Part shown: in pieces, positions 1-5,509 of the stretch | Numbering within the stretch: the stretch's first letter is position 1 | Layout: every line of letters starts with the position of its first letter | Assembly: GCA_040399325.1 (NCBI GenBank) | Contig: JBBASJ010000071.1 | Location: forward strand, 1-7,866 | Source: RGUW01 sp040399325 | GTDB taxonomy: Bacteria > Cyanobacteriota > Cyanobacteriia > PCC-6307 > Cyanobiaceae | DNA length: 7,866 nucleotides | Direction of reading: 5' to 3' | Program-made: the position numbers and the translations under genes | The notes under the pieces: model-generated | Database searches by the model: none | Seen by the model: the letters and a program-made list of their open reading frames with translations, nothing else | What the model was told of the DNA's origin: nothing

Positions 1-125
1 CCTGCACCGAACGTCGTGGGCAGGCGCTGTTGCAGACGCTCGCGGGTTTCGACGCTGATTTCGTTGCGACCCTGGAGCAGCAGCAGGCCCAGAAGTTGCC
101 TGTGCAGGACAGGGAATTGCTGTGA
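1..125 (+). CDS. VapB-type antitoxin, C-terminal part (cut by window edge)
   Basis: Reading codons from base 3 gives 40 residues and a TGA at 123-125. The peptide runs from CTERRGQALLQTLAGF to LPVQDRELL. This resembles the C-terminal, toxin-binding tail of VapB/MazE-like antitoxins with an AbrB-type N-terminal DNA-binding domain: a basic stretch, an ALLQ-type helix, a DF motif, then a charged end. The DNA-binding part lies outside the window. The stop overlaps the GTG start of the PIN-domain gene by four bases (GTGA), the usual layout of vapBC operons, where antitoxin comes first and translation is coupled. In the family the antitoxin binds the toxin and represses the operon. The assignment leans on the neighbour as much as on the short peptide. 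Confidence 0.72.
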   Translation, partial: CTERRGQALLQTLAGFDADFVATLEQQQAQKLPVQDRELL

Positions 126-532
126 TTGTCCTGCTGGCCACCAACATCCTGATCTCTCTGATCAAGAACCAGCCGCCTCAGGTCGCCGCGCGTCTTGACG
201 CCCTTGACCCCGGCGACAGTCTGGCCATGTCGTTCGTCACCTGGGCCGAGTTGCTGCAGGGCGCCGAAGGCAGCCAGCGGCGTGAGGCCACTCTGCGGCA
301 GCTCGATCAGCTGGCGCGCCAGGTCAAAGTTCTCGATCCAGAGGGACAGGCGATCTGCCGCCATGACGCCCAACAGGCCACCGCCTTGAAACGCCGGGGC
401 ACCCCCATTGGTGCCAACGATTTGTGGATCGCCGCGCATGCCCTGGCGCTCGATGCCACGTTGGTGAGCCATCACGTCAGCGCGTTCGCCCGCATCGAAG
501 GCTTGCGCCTTGAGGACTGGGCCGCGTCGTGA
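122..532 (+). CDS. vapC: VapC-like PIN-domain toxin with a degenerate active site
   Basis: The gene encodes 136 residues, a normal VapC length, and starts with GTG inside the antitoxin stop codon. VapC toxins are Mg-dependent PIN-domain RNases that cleave tRNA or rRNA and are neutralised by VapB. The fold is recognisable: N-terminal strand and helix (residues 2-16), WAELLQG with the second acidic residue Glu43, ANDLWIAAHAL with Asp100, and the C-terminal block LVSHHVSAFARIEGL (114-128). Two conserved places are changed. The first motif, normally LLDTN, reads LLATN, so the first catalytic Asp is Ala6 (codon GCC, one base from GAC). The TNN or TND of the last motif reads SHH (116-118). Nuclease activity is therefore doubtful. 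It may be an inactivated toxin kept for repression or for protection against related toxins, or simply decaying. Family call firm; activity inferred. Confidence 0.88.
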   Translation: MIVLLATNILISLIKNQPPQVAARLDALDPGDSLAMSFVTWAELLQGAEGSQRREATLRQLDQLARQVKVLDPEGQAICRHDAQQATALKRRGTPIGANDLWIAAHALALDATLVSHHVSAFARIEGLRLEDWAAS

Positions 533-600
533 TAGCCAGGCCCCAGCACCGCCAAAGCCCCGCAACCTGCCTAAACCAGATGTAGCTGCTGCCCCTGGCC

Positions 601-1047
601 ATGCCCTACACCCACCTGCTGGTGCCCACCGATGGCTCCGAGCTGTCGGTGCGGGCCCTCGATCAGGCCATCGGCCTGGCCAGGGCCCTGGGGGCGCGGT
701 TGACCGTGCTGCACGCCAGGCCGCCGGTGCCGCTGCCGATCCTGGGCCTGGGCGATGCGATCGATCCCGCCACCATCGACACCCTGTTGCAGGCCAGCCG
801 CGAGAGCGCCGAGCGGGTCATGACCGAAGCATTGGCCCAGGTGCGGCATGCCGGCTTGGAGCCCGGTCAGCAGGCGGTTGAACACGCCTCACCCCACGCC
901 GCGATCGTGACCGCCGCCCGCGAACTGGGGTGCGATCTGGTCGTGATGGCCTCCCATGGCCGCCGCGGGCTCGAGGGACTGCTGCTGGGCAGCGAAACAC
1001 AGAAGGTGCTGGCCACCAGTCCCTGCCCGGTGCTTGTGGTGCGCTGA
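601..1047 (+). CDS. Universal stress protein (UspA family), single domain
   Basis: The product has 148 residues, the usual length for a single-domain cytoplasmic UspA protein. The N-terminal strand HLLVPTDGSELS places Asp11 where family members contact the nucleotide. The C-terminal ATP-loop reads ASHGRRGLEGLLLGS (117-131). It matches the Gly-x2-Gly-x9-Gly-Ser nucleotide-binding motif, with Ala117 in place of the first Gly and with Gly120, Gly130 and Ser131 present. The final strand PCPVLVVR ends the alpha/beta fold. This points to the ATP-binding subclass, whose members form dimers and modulate stress or growth-arrest survival; the actual partner is unknown. The ATG at 601 begins right at the first beta strand, so it is the natural start, though no clear Shine-Dalgarno precedes it. 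The gene lies 68 bases after vapC on the same strand; those 68 bases show nothing recognisable. Confidence 0.92.
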   Translation: MPYTHLLVPTDGSELSVRALDQAIGLARALGARLTVLHARPPVPLPILGLGDAIDPATIDTLLQASRESAERVMTEALAQVRHAGLEPGQQAVEHASPHAAIVTAARELGCDLVVMASHGRRGLEGLLLGSETQKVLATSPCPVLVVR

Positions 1048-1063
1048 GTCCTGATTCTCTTGA

Positions 1064-1134
1064 TCAGGCTTCCAGCTGATCGAGCAGCGCCTCGATTGCG
1101 ATGTCGTATTGCTGAACGATGTTCTTGTGGATCT
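1064..1134 (-). CDS. C-terminal end of an unidentified gene, cut by the assembly gap
   Basis: On the minus strand the bases next to the gap read IHKNIVQQYDIAIEALLDQ, then LEA and a TGA at 1064-1066. This looks like a helical, acidic C-terminus rather than a chance frame. It ends convergently 16 bases after the universal stress protein gene. The rest of the gene is in or beyond the run of N. I do not recognise the family. A 6-bp hairpin (CCTGAT/ATCAGG, 1050-1068) overlaps the stop but has no T-tract, so it is at best a weak shared terminator. Confidence 0.4.
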
Positions 1135-1234
1135 NNNNNNNNNNNNNNNNNNNNNNNNNNNNNNNNNNNNNNNNNNNNNNNNNNNNNNNNNNNNNNNNNN
1201 NNNNNNNNNNNNNNNNNNNNNNNNNNNNNNNNNN
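1135..1234. other. Assembly gap, 100 N
   Basis: This is exactly 100 undetermined bases, a conventional placeholder for a gap of unknown size. It interrupts a minus-strand gene on its left and a VapC gene on its right. No reading frame across it should be trusted. Confidence 0.99.
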
Positions 1235-1235
1235 C

Positions 1236-1616
1236 ATCTGCATTCATGTGATCAACACCAGACCTCCGGCGGTTCTGGAGAAATTCCGGCAGCACCGGAT
1301 GGGGGAGATCGGGATCTGCAGCGTGGTCGCCGCCGAACTGGCCTTTGGCATCGCCAAAAGCGGATCGACCCGCAACCGGCAGGCCCTGGAGATGTTCCTG
1401 GCTCCGCTTGTGATTCTTCCCTTTGATGAAGCGGCGCTCTGGGTGTATGGCGACCTGCGGGCCGAACTGGAACGCAGGTGCAGCCCGATCGGATCGCTGG
1501 ACACGATGATCGCGGCCCATGCAATCAGCCAGCAGAGCACGCTGGTCACCAACAACACACGTGAATTCGCCAGGGTGGAGGGACTGGCCTTGGCGAACTG
1601 GGTTCAATCCGCCTGA
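1236..1616 (+). CDS. vapC: Second VapC-like PIN-domain toxin, 5' end hidden in gap
   Basis: The readable 126 residues begin ICIHVINTRPP. In VapC proteins this stretch directly follows the first motif (LLDTN), and the single base before it (C at 1235) fits the last base of an Asn codon, so only about eight codons are missing. The second acidic residue lies in VVAAELAFG, the third in GSLDTMIAAHA, and the last motif is intact as LVTNNTREFARVEGL. Its readable active-site residues are therefore complete, unlike the first VapC in this window. Expected role: VapB-controlled RNase acting on translation. A cognate antitoxin should lie just upstream but falls within the gap. The stop is TGA at 1614-1616. 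The two VapC proteins are clearly divergent, not a recent duplication. Confidence 0.85.
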   Translation: MCIHVINTRPPAVLEKFRQHRMGEIGICSVVAAELAFGIAKSGSTRNRQALEMFLAPLVILPFDEAALWVYGDLRAELERRCSPIGSLDTMIAAHAISQQSTLVTNNTREFARVEGLALANWVQSA

Positions 1617-1751
1617 TCGACAGGGGCCACCCAAGCACTGCTCAGCCGACACCGCAAAGGAGCGGTGGTGCAGATCGCGGCCCAGATAGCGCAGCGCATC
1701 GCAGATCCGGTGCCAGTCGTCGGGTGTGAGCTCAGGATGCGGGTGTGTCAT
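1617..1751 (-). pseudogene. Possible truncated or frameshifted small ORF, unknown function
   Basis: An ATG at 1751 on the minus strand opens a frame beginning MTHPHPELTPDDWHRICDAL and continuing RYLGRDLHHRSFAVSAEQ. It has a protein-like composition, mostly G or C at third codon positions, and an AGGA Shine-Dalgarno seven bases before the ATG. No stop occurs before it runs antisense into the 3' part of the second vapC, so the native C-terminus cannot be placed; the left boundary given is where vapC begins. It may be a gene truncated by rearrangement, one with a frameshift, or a chance frame. I do not recognise the family. The dyad 35 bases upstream would be well placed to control it. Confidence 0.33.
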
Positions 1752-1980
1752 GGCCCGATCCTGCCTTGCCTGTTGGCCTGTGCCGGAACCCTCAAGGGTT
1801 CTCTGCTCTACCGCGATGTCGCTGACCCCTGAGGGATCCTCCGCTCAGCCAAGGCGCTTCCTGCATCCCTGTGTTCGTTTCGGTGGCCTGCGATGAGTCA
1901 GTGGTATTGGCTTATCGGTTGATCTGGCTGCAGGAACGAGTCAGCCTCAAGTGGTTATTGATGCCATGCAGTCCTATGGG
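1752..1980. other. Intergenic stretch without a supported gene
   Basis: These 229 bases between the 1751 ORF and the lodB stop hold a 16-bp dyad (1786-1801) and the left copy of a 9-mer repeat (from 1974). I see no convincing coding frame on either strand, no intrinsic terminator for lodB and no clear promoter. Base composition shifts here from GC-rich to the poorer lod region. Confidence 0.5.
1786..1801. promoter_or_regulatory. Operator-like inverted repeat
   Basis: GAACCCTCAAGGGTTC has perfect 7-base arms (1786-1792 and 1795-1801) around a 2-base centre. The spacer is too short for a good RNA hairpin, which favours a dimeric DNA-binding protein site. It sits 35 bases upstream of the minus-strand ATG at 1751, in promoter range. 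The regulator is unknown. Confidence 0.35.
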
Positions 1981-1982
1981 TC
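1974..1982 (+). repeat. 9-bp direct repeat, left copy
   Basis: CTATGGGTC is identical to 5347-5355 at the 3' end of tRNA-Lys, in the same orientation. This copy includes two bases of the lodB stop codon. The two copies bracket the AT-rich lod pair, as attachment-site repeats would, but nine bases is short and coincidence is possible. Confidence 0.35.
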
Positions 1983-3120
1983 AGACGTGCACAACACGCG
2001 TCTGCGGGCATCGTCTCTTGATCCAGAAGGGTTCCGACGCAAAACGCACTTCGCTTTTGTAGACACTACAACGTTGTTTTTGGACGTGATGACAAAAAGA
2101 AGCCATCTCTCGATTGTAAGCATGAATCGCTTCGGCCCCCTGAGCGTCATAACTTTGTCCCAGTCGTTTCGCAGCTTGAACCGCACTCCAGATGCCACTT
2201 GTGAGTCCGAAAGAGGACAGGGGATCATGGCTGATCGCCGCATCACCCACTGCAAGCCAAAATGGACCGTCGGAAAGCCCTGCTTGACCTGCAAAGGTTC
2301 TCAGATTGCGGCAAACCTTTTGAAAGCAATGAGGACTGCTTAAGAGACGCATGTTTTGACAACGAATCCACTGCTTGAGATGAACAGTTCCGTTCAGGTG
2401 TTGCGCTAGAAAGTCGACGCTGCTTTGCATCAACGTGCGTTGGCCAGGCTCTGTCATGAACAGAAGCGAAAGTGATCCATCGTGAAATGACACTCCATAC
2501 CACCATCCCGTCGCGCAGGCCTCCACAAAGCTGGTCGCCTCATTGCTATGTCTGGAAACAATCTGTTGTTTCAGTGTCCAATGGTGACCAAGAAGCGCAT
2601 CGGTGGTGATGATCTGACTGAACTGCTTCTGAATCGAGGGGCTTGTTCCGCTAGCCACGATGAGTGCATGGCACTTCACGTTTTTGCCATTGGCCAGCGA
2701 AAGGATCCATGCATTTTTTGCGTGGCTGATTGTCTTGATCTGACCTCTGATGATGCTTGAGCATTGACATGCTTCATGGTCCAGATGCTTAATCAGGGAG
2801 TCCTTGTTGATCAGGTGGGTTCCTTTATCTCGCTGATTAAGACGTGTGTTGAGTCTGGTGATCAGGCGATCGCTTCCCCAGCAAGAATGGTGCGATTCGA
2901 CTGAGTAACGGCAGATCGATAGTAAACGGTTTGTATCGACAAGATCAGATAAAAGGTCGATTGCAGTTGAATCAATGGATTCGGGCCATGTTGAGGCTGG
3001 TCTCGATCGTTCAGGTCGAATCCATATGGGCCTGAAGCCTTGCTGCTTGAGAGCCACGATGGAGGTGCAACCTGCGATGCCGTCACCAACCACAGCGATC
3101 AGCGGGCGTTGAGAAGACAC
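1981..3120 (-). CDS. lodB: LodB-type FAD-dependent oxidoreductase (quinone cofactor maturation partner)
   Basis: The product has 379 residues, close to the usual LodB length. The N-terminus IAVVGDGIAG (8-17) carries the Gly12-x-Gly14-x2-Gly17 dinucleotide-binding motif. GWWYGVSFHDG (205-215) matches the Trp-rich strand of LodB and halogenase-like flavoproteins. WLAVGDAAISHDP (288-300) is the second FAD motif with Gly292 and Asp293, and YKSEVRF...FWIKRR (354-370) matches the usual C-terminal signature. In Marinomonas mediterranea LodB is needed in the cytoplasm to build the cysteine tryptophylquinone of LodA; the same role is inferred here. The GTG start lies five bases after the lodA stop, so the two are co-transcribed and probably translationally coupled; no strong Shine-Dalgarno is visible. 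This start is preferred because the nucleotide-binding strand begins seven residues later. G+C is lower than in the flanking genes. No terminator follows. Confidence 0.85.
   Translation of the reverse strand: MSSQRPLIAVVGDGIAGCTSIVALKQQGFRPIWIRPERSRPASTWPESIDSTAIDLLSDLVDTNRLLSICRYSVESHHSCWGSDRLITRLNTRLNQRDKGTHLINKDSLIKHLDHEACQCSSIIRGQIKTISHAKNAWILSLANGKNVKCHALIVASGTSPSIQKQFSQIITTDALLGHHWTLKQQIVSRHSNEATSFVEACATGWWYGVSFHDGSLSLLFMTEPGQRTLMQSSVDFLAQHLNGTVHLKQWIRCQNMRLLSSPHCFQKVCRNLRTFAGQAGLSDGPFWLAVGDAAISHDPLSSFGLTSGIWSAVQAAKRLGQSYDAQGAEAIHAYNREMASFCHHVQKQRCSVYKSEVRFASEPFWIKRRCPQTRVVHV
2866..2873. repeat. HIP1 octamer GCGATCGC
   Basis: This is a single perfect copy of the palindrome that is over-represented in many cyanobacterial genomes. 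It lies inside lodB. I found no second copy in the window. Confidence 0.6.
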
Positions 3121-3125
3121 CCGGA

Positions 3126-5150
3126 TCAGGTTGAACTCTGCTGTCGACGTTGATCTGCTGGAGAAGGTAGCTCGATGACTCCTCTGCCTGTTTCAACAAA
3201 GAAATCGCCAGACAAATCAACATCAAAATCGTCATCCTTTATCTTGGGTGATCGTCGAACAACAATCCCCATTCTTTGCCAAAGTGCAATCATGTTCTCA
3301 AGCCCATCCCAATATGATTGGTTGGCATGGTAACCAACGCCTGCTACCCTTCGAGACCAGCGTTTGCGCTGGGATGCAAATATGCGACGCTGTTCCTGGC
3401 TCAATCGTCGATCATTGGCCAGGTTATAAAACTTTTCGGTAAGGACATCGATTGGGATCTGTGCAGGCCACCAGACTGCTGTTGGAAAATCAACATTGGT
3501 GTCGACAGCCTGGCAGCTAAAGGCATCGCATTGCCATGGAATTCCCATCCATCTTGTTAGATCTCCTGGGCTTTGCTTGCCAATTGGTGGTGGTACATCT
3601 TGAAGGCCTTGGTAAAAGACCGTTGGCGTCAGTGATTCGCCCAGATCCTGTATGAGCGACGGTCGTTTGCCAAGGGCAATGCGGTATGAATCACTCGTTG
3701 TGTCATAAAAGCGTTCATACATCTGTGCGTGGCGCAGATTGTATGTCAGCTCTACCCCAGGATGAAAACCGCCGCCCGAGCATGCTTCCAGGGCGGCTCG
3801 AGTGAGTGCGTTCGGTTGCTCTGTTAGAGGAATATCATCAAAGGTCTTGATTTTTTCCTCCTTGGAGACGCTGAAATCATTGATAAAGTTTCCCTTGGCC
3901 CATTGTTTTAGTTTATCATATTGTGTCTCAGTGATATTGAACATGTAGAGAGGGCTCTTGGGGTAATTGACTCCATCGCCCAGCATCCATGGAACTAGAT
4001 TTGAAGTGTTCTTGTGATCAGACTCGGAACCAGGGATGTCTGTTGCCTTTGGTGGTTTCCTGATTTTCGAGAAAATGTTGTTGCGTTCCTTGCTTGTTGC
4101 TCTGCTGTTGTTCGACAATTTTTGTATATAGCTCTCTTCGTGAAGTGGCCCTAAATCAGCCCAGCCTGTATGCAGATGCGCTGATTCAGAGACCCATCGC
4201 ATCAGATCCAGTCGATGCAGGATTGGATAGATGTCGCGTCGAAAGGAGACCTCGCTGTTTTCGTCTTCCCAGCCCTGCTTGTAATTCAGGTTCTGGACAA
4301 CGTCGAACATCGTGACCAGTGGCGTGATCTCTGGCGCGAAGTCTGGTCCAGCTGACGCGACCCAGGCTGATTTGGCATTGAGGGTTCTTTGATCAGCTTT
4401 TAGGCGAACCGAGGCAAGTACTGGTCCATCGCACCAGTCATCAATCCACTCTTCATTGTCAGCAAAGCTTGTGATTTTCTTGTTGGTTGGACTGATGGAC
4501 TGCCCGTCACCGGGAAAGACCAGTAGGCGCCCTTTCGAGTCGGTGCGCAACTCACCAAGTTTCACCGTTGTTGATTGCATGAAGCTTCCTTGGCATGCAT
4601 ACTTCACCTCACCTCCCAGGCTGTTTGTATTGATTCCTGAGATGTTGACCAATCCAGCATCGACAACCAGCATCTTCTCGCGCTCTTTGCTTCCCTTGAA
4701 GGAATTATTCCTTCTCTTGCCTGGAATCCCTGGAGCCAGATCGCCGTTGTCTAGAGGGTTGAAGAATTCATACCAGGCCGCCTTGGTGTTTGCCAGGTGG
4801 ACTCCCCAAGTGATCTCAGCATTGTCAGCGGTGATTTCGCCAACGACATTTTCGTCTTTGTCGAAGGCGTAAATGCGAAAGCGCTGGACCTGTTTTTTGA
4901 TCAGAGCACTGCCGTCTTTGTAGGCACTGTCATCTTCGGCAGGCATGCCTGGGATCTCAGGTGCGAAAAACCATTTCGGGCTGCCGCCTACTCTGCAGAT
5001 GCCAATGGCTGGATAAATACGCAGTGTTTTGATCTCTCCAGCTTTTCCAGGGGATTGCTTGGTTCTCGTCGCTGAAATTGACGGTCTTGGTTGCAATGCA
5101 GAGGCTGCAATTGCGGTTGCCGACATCGTCAAGAAGTCTCGACGTTTCAC
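3126..5150 (-). CDS. lodA: LodA/GoxA-family CTQ-dependent oxidase with Tat signal
   Basis: The product has 674 residues; LodA of Marinomonas has about 726. Family members oxidise the amino group of an amino acid, giving ammonia and H2O2, with a cysteine tryptophylquinone made from the protein's own Cys and Trp. The N-terminal block IYPAIGICRVGGSP (45-58) with FFAPEIPG is the usual opening. ALEACSGGGFHPGVELT (453-469) gives the cofactor Cys457, RWMGIPWQCD (533-542) the probable cofactor Trp539, and VWWPAQIPIDVL (559-570) the conserved C-terminal motif. The very N-terminus, KRRDFLT then a hydrophobic run to about residue 19, is a twin-arginine signal, cleaved perhaps near residue 18 or 27, so the folded, cofactor-loaded enzyme would leave the cytoplasm. 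The GTG start has TAGGA nine bases upstream. lodB follows. Substrate (Lys, Gly or another amine) is not decidable; I could not place the maturation Asp known from LodA. G+C is low. Confidence 0.88.
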   Translation of the reverse strand: MKRRDFLTMSATAIAASALQPRPSISATRTKQSPGKAGEIKTLRIYPAIGICRVGGSPKWFFAPEIPGMPAEDDSAYKDGSALIKKQVQRFRIYAFDKDENVVGEITADNAEITWGVHLANTKAAWYEFFNPLDNGDLAPGIPGKRRNNSFKGSKEREKMLVVDAGLVNISGINTNSLGGEVKYACQGSFMQSTTVKLGELRTDSKGRLLVFPGDGQSISPTNKKITSFADNEEWIDDWCDGPVLASVRLKADQRTLNAKSAWVASAGPDFAPEITPLVTMFDVVQNLNYKQGWEDENSEVSFRRDIYPILHRLDLMRWVSESAHLHTGWADLGPLHEESYIQKLSNNSRATSKERNNIFSKIRKPPKATDIPGSESDHKNTSNLVPWMLGDGVNYPKSPLYMFNITETQYDKLKQWAKGNFINDFSVSKEEKIKTFDDIPLTEQPNALTRAALEACSGGGFHPGVELTYNLRHAQMYERFYDTTSDSYRIALGKRPSLIQDLGESLTPTVFYQGLQDVPPPIGKQSPGDLTRWMGIPWQCDAFSCQAVDTNVDFPTAVWWPAQIPIDVLTEKFYNLANDRRLSQEQRRIFASQRKRWSRRVAGVGYHANQSYWDGLENMIALWQRMGIVVRRSPKIKDDDFDVDLSGDFFVETGRGVIELPSPADQRRQQSST

Positions 5151-5159
5151 GCTTTGAAT

Positions 5160-5164
5160 TCCTA
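5160..5164 (-). promoter_or_regulatory. Ribosome binding site of lodA
   Basis: On the minus strand TAGGA stands nine bases before the GTG start at 5150. It decides this start, since the twin-arginine motif begins at the second codon and would be lost with any later start. Confidence 0.6.
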
Positions 5165-5176
5165 CTTGGCCTGCTC

Positions 5177-5338
5177 CTATTGTCCCGGGGAAGTTGAGGG
5201 ATGGTTCTCTCGTAACAATTTTTCAATCCGATTGCTGACCTTCACCATCCCTGGCTGCATGCCGATCTGACGCGGCTGAGCAGCCAGCCTGAGCAACGAT
5301 GCGACCGTTGAGGTCATCCCGTTGGTCGGATGAACCAT
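5177..5338 (-). CDS. Possible 53-residue small protein between tRNA-Lys and lodA
   Basis: An ATG at 5338 opens a 53-residue frame ending TAG at 5177-5179. The product begins MVHPTNGMTSTVASLLRLA and ends VSNRIEKLLRENHPSTSPGQ, with the middle reading QPRQIGMQPG. It looks like a soluble protein with two amphipathic helices (about 11-19 and 33-43) around a Gln/Gly/Met/Pro turn. There is no signal peptide or membrane segment. A second in-frame Met (residue 8) is an alternative start; neither has a clear Shine-Dalgarno. It begins 11 bases after the tRNA-Lys 3' end and stops 26 bases before lodA, all on the minus strand. It could lead the lod operon or belong to the tRNA side, since its composition is richer in G+C than the lod genes. 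It has no recognised family, and could be spurious. Confidence 0.4.
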   Translation of the reverse strand: MVHPTNGMTSTVASLLRLAAQPRQIGMQPGMVKVSNRIEKLLRENHPSTSPGQ

Positions 5339-5346
5339 CACCAGAA

Positions 5347-5355
5347 CTATGGGTC
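5347..5355 (+). repeat. 9-bp direct repeat, right copy at tRNA 3' end
   Basis: CTATGGGTC covers the last six bases of tRNA-Lys (on the complementary strand) and three bases beyond. It is identical to 1974-1982. tRNA 3' ends are the commonest integration targets of genomic islands, so this could be the attachment site through which the lod region entered. No integrase gene lies between the copies. Confidence 0.35.
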
Positions 5356-5421
5356 GTCTGAGATTCGAACTCAGGACCAATCGGTTAAAAGCCGAGTGCT
5401 CTACCGCTGAGCTAACGACCC
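5350..5421 (-). tRNA. trnK: tRNA-Lys(UUU)
   Basis: The gene is 72 bases and forms a full cloverleaf. The acceptor arms GGGTCGT and ACGACCC pair over seven bases, with discriminator A at 5350. The D-arm contains AGCTCAGCGGTAGAGC. The anticodon loop CTTTTAA (5385-5391) has anticodon UUU at 5387-5389, and the T-arm is CTGAG-TTCGAAT-CTCAG. Anticodon UUU with U34 decodes AAA and AAG. CCA is not encoded (the next three bases read TAG), so CCA must be added after transcription. The top pair of the anticodon stem (C27-U43) is mismatched where other bacterial tRNA-Lys genes I recall have G-U. It is transcribed toward the lod genes, with no terminator before them. Confidence 0.97.
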
Positions 5422-5509
5422 GCCCGGACGCCAGGCGCCTGGGTGTGGCGCGGTGGGCCACCCTTTGAACGTATCACCCGACGCTGCCCACCCGGCGCTG
5501 CCCTCCCTC

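Noticed and set aside
1050..1068. Hairpin CCTGAT/ATCAGG between convergent genes as terminator
   Set aside because: Only six pairs, no T-tract on either strand, and it overlaps a stop codon.
1650..1667. Hairpin CACCGC/GCGGTG after the second vapC as terminator
   Set aside because: No T-run follows and it lies inside the possible 1751 ORF.
867..1751. Long minus-strand frame spanning the N run
   Set aside because: It includes 100 undetermined bases and runs antisense to the universal stress protein and VapC genes; only its first part near 1751 looks protein-like.
1871..2343. Plus-strand frames over the end of lodB and its downstream region
   Set aside because: Antisense to the conserved LodB C-terminus and without recognisable motifs or a ribosome binding site.
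5165..5250. TTGAAA on the minus strand (about 5220-5226) as the -35 box of a lodA promoter
   Set aside because: No acceptable -10 hexamer at 16-18 bases downstream.
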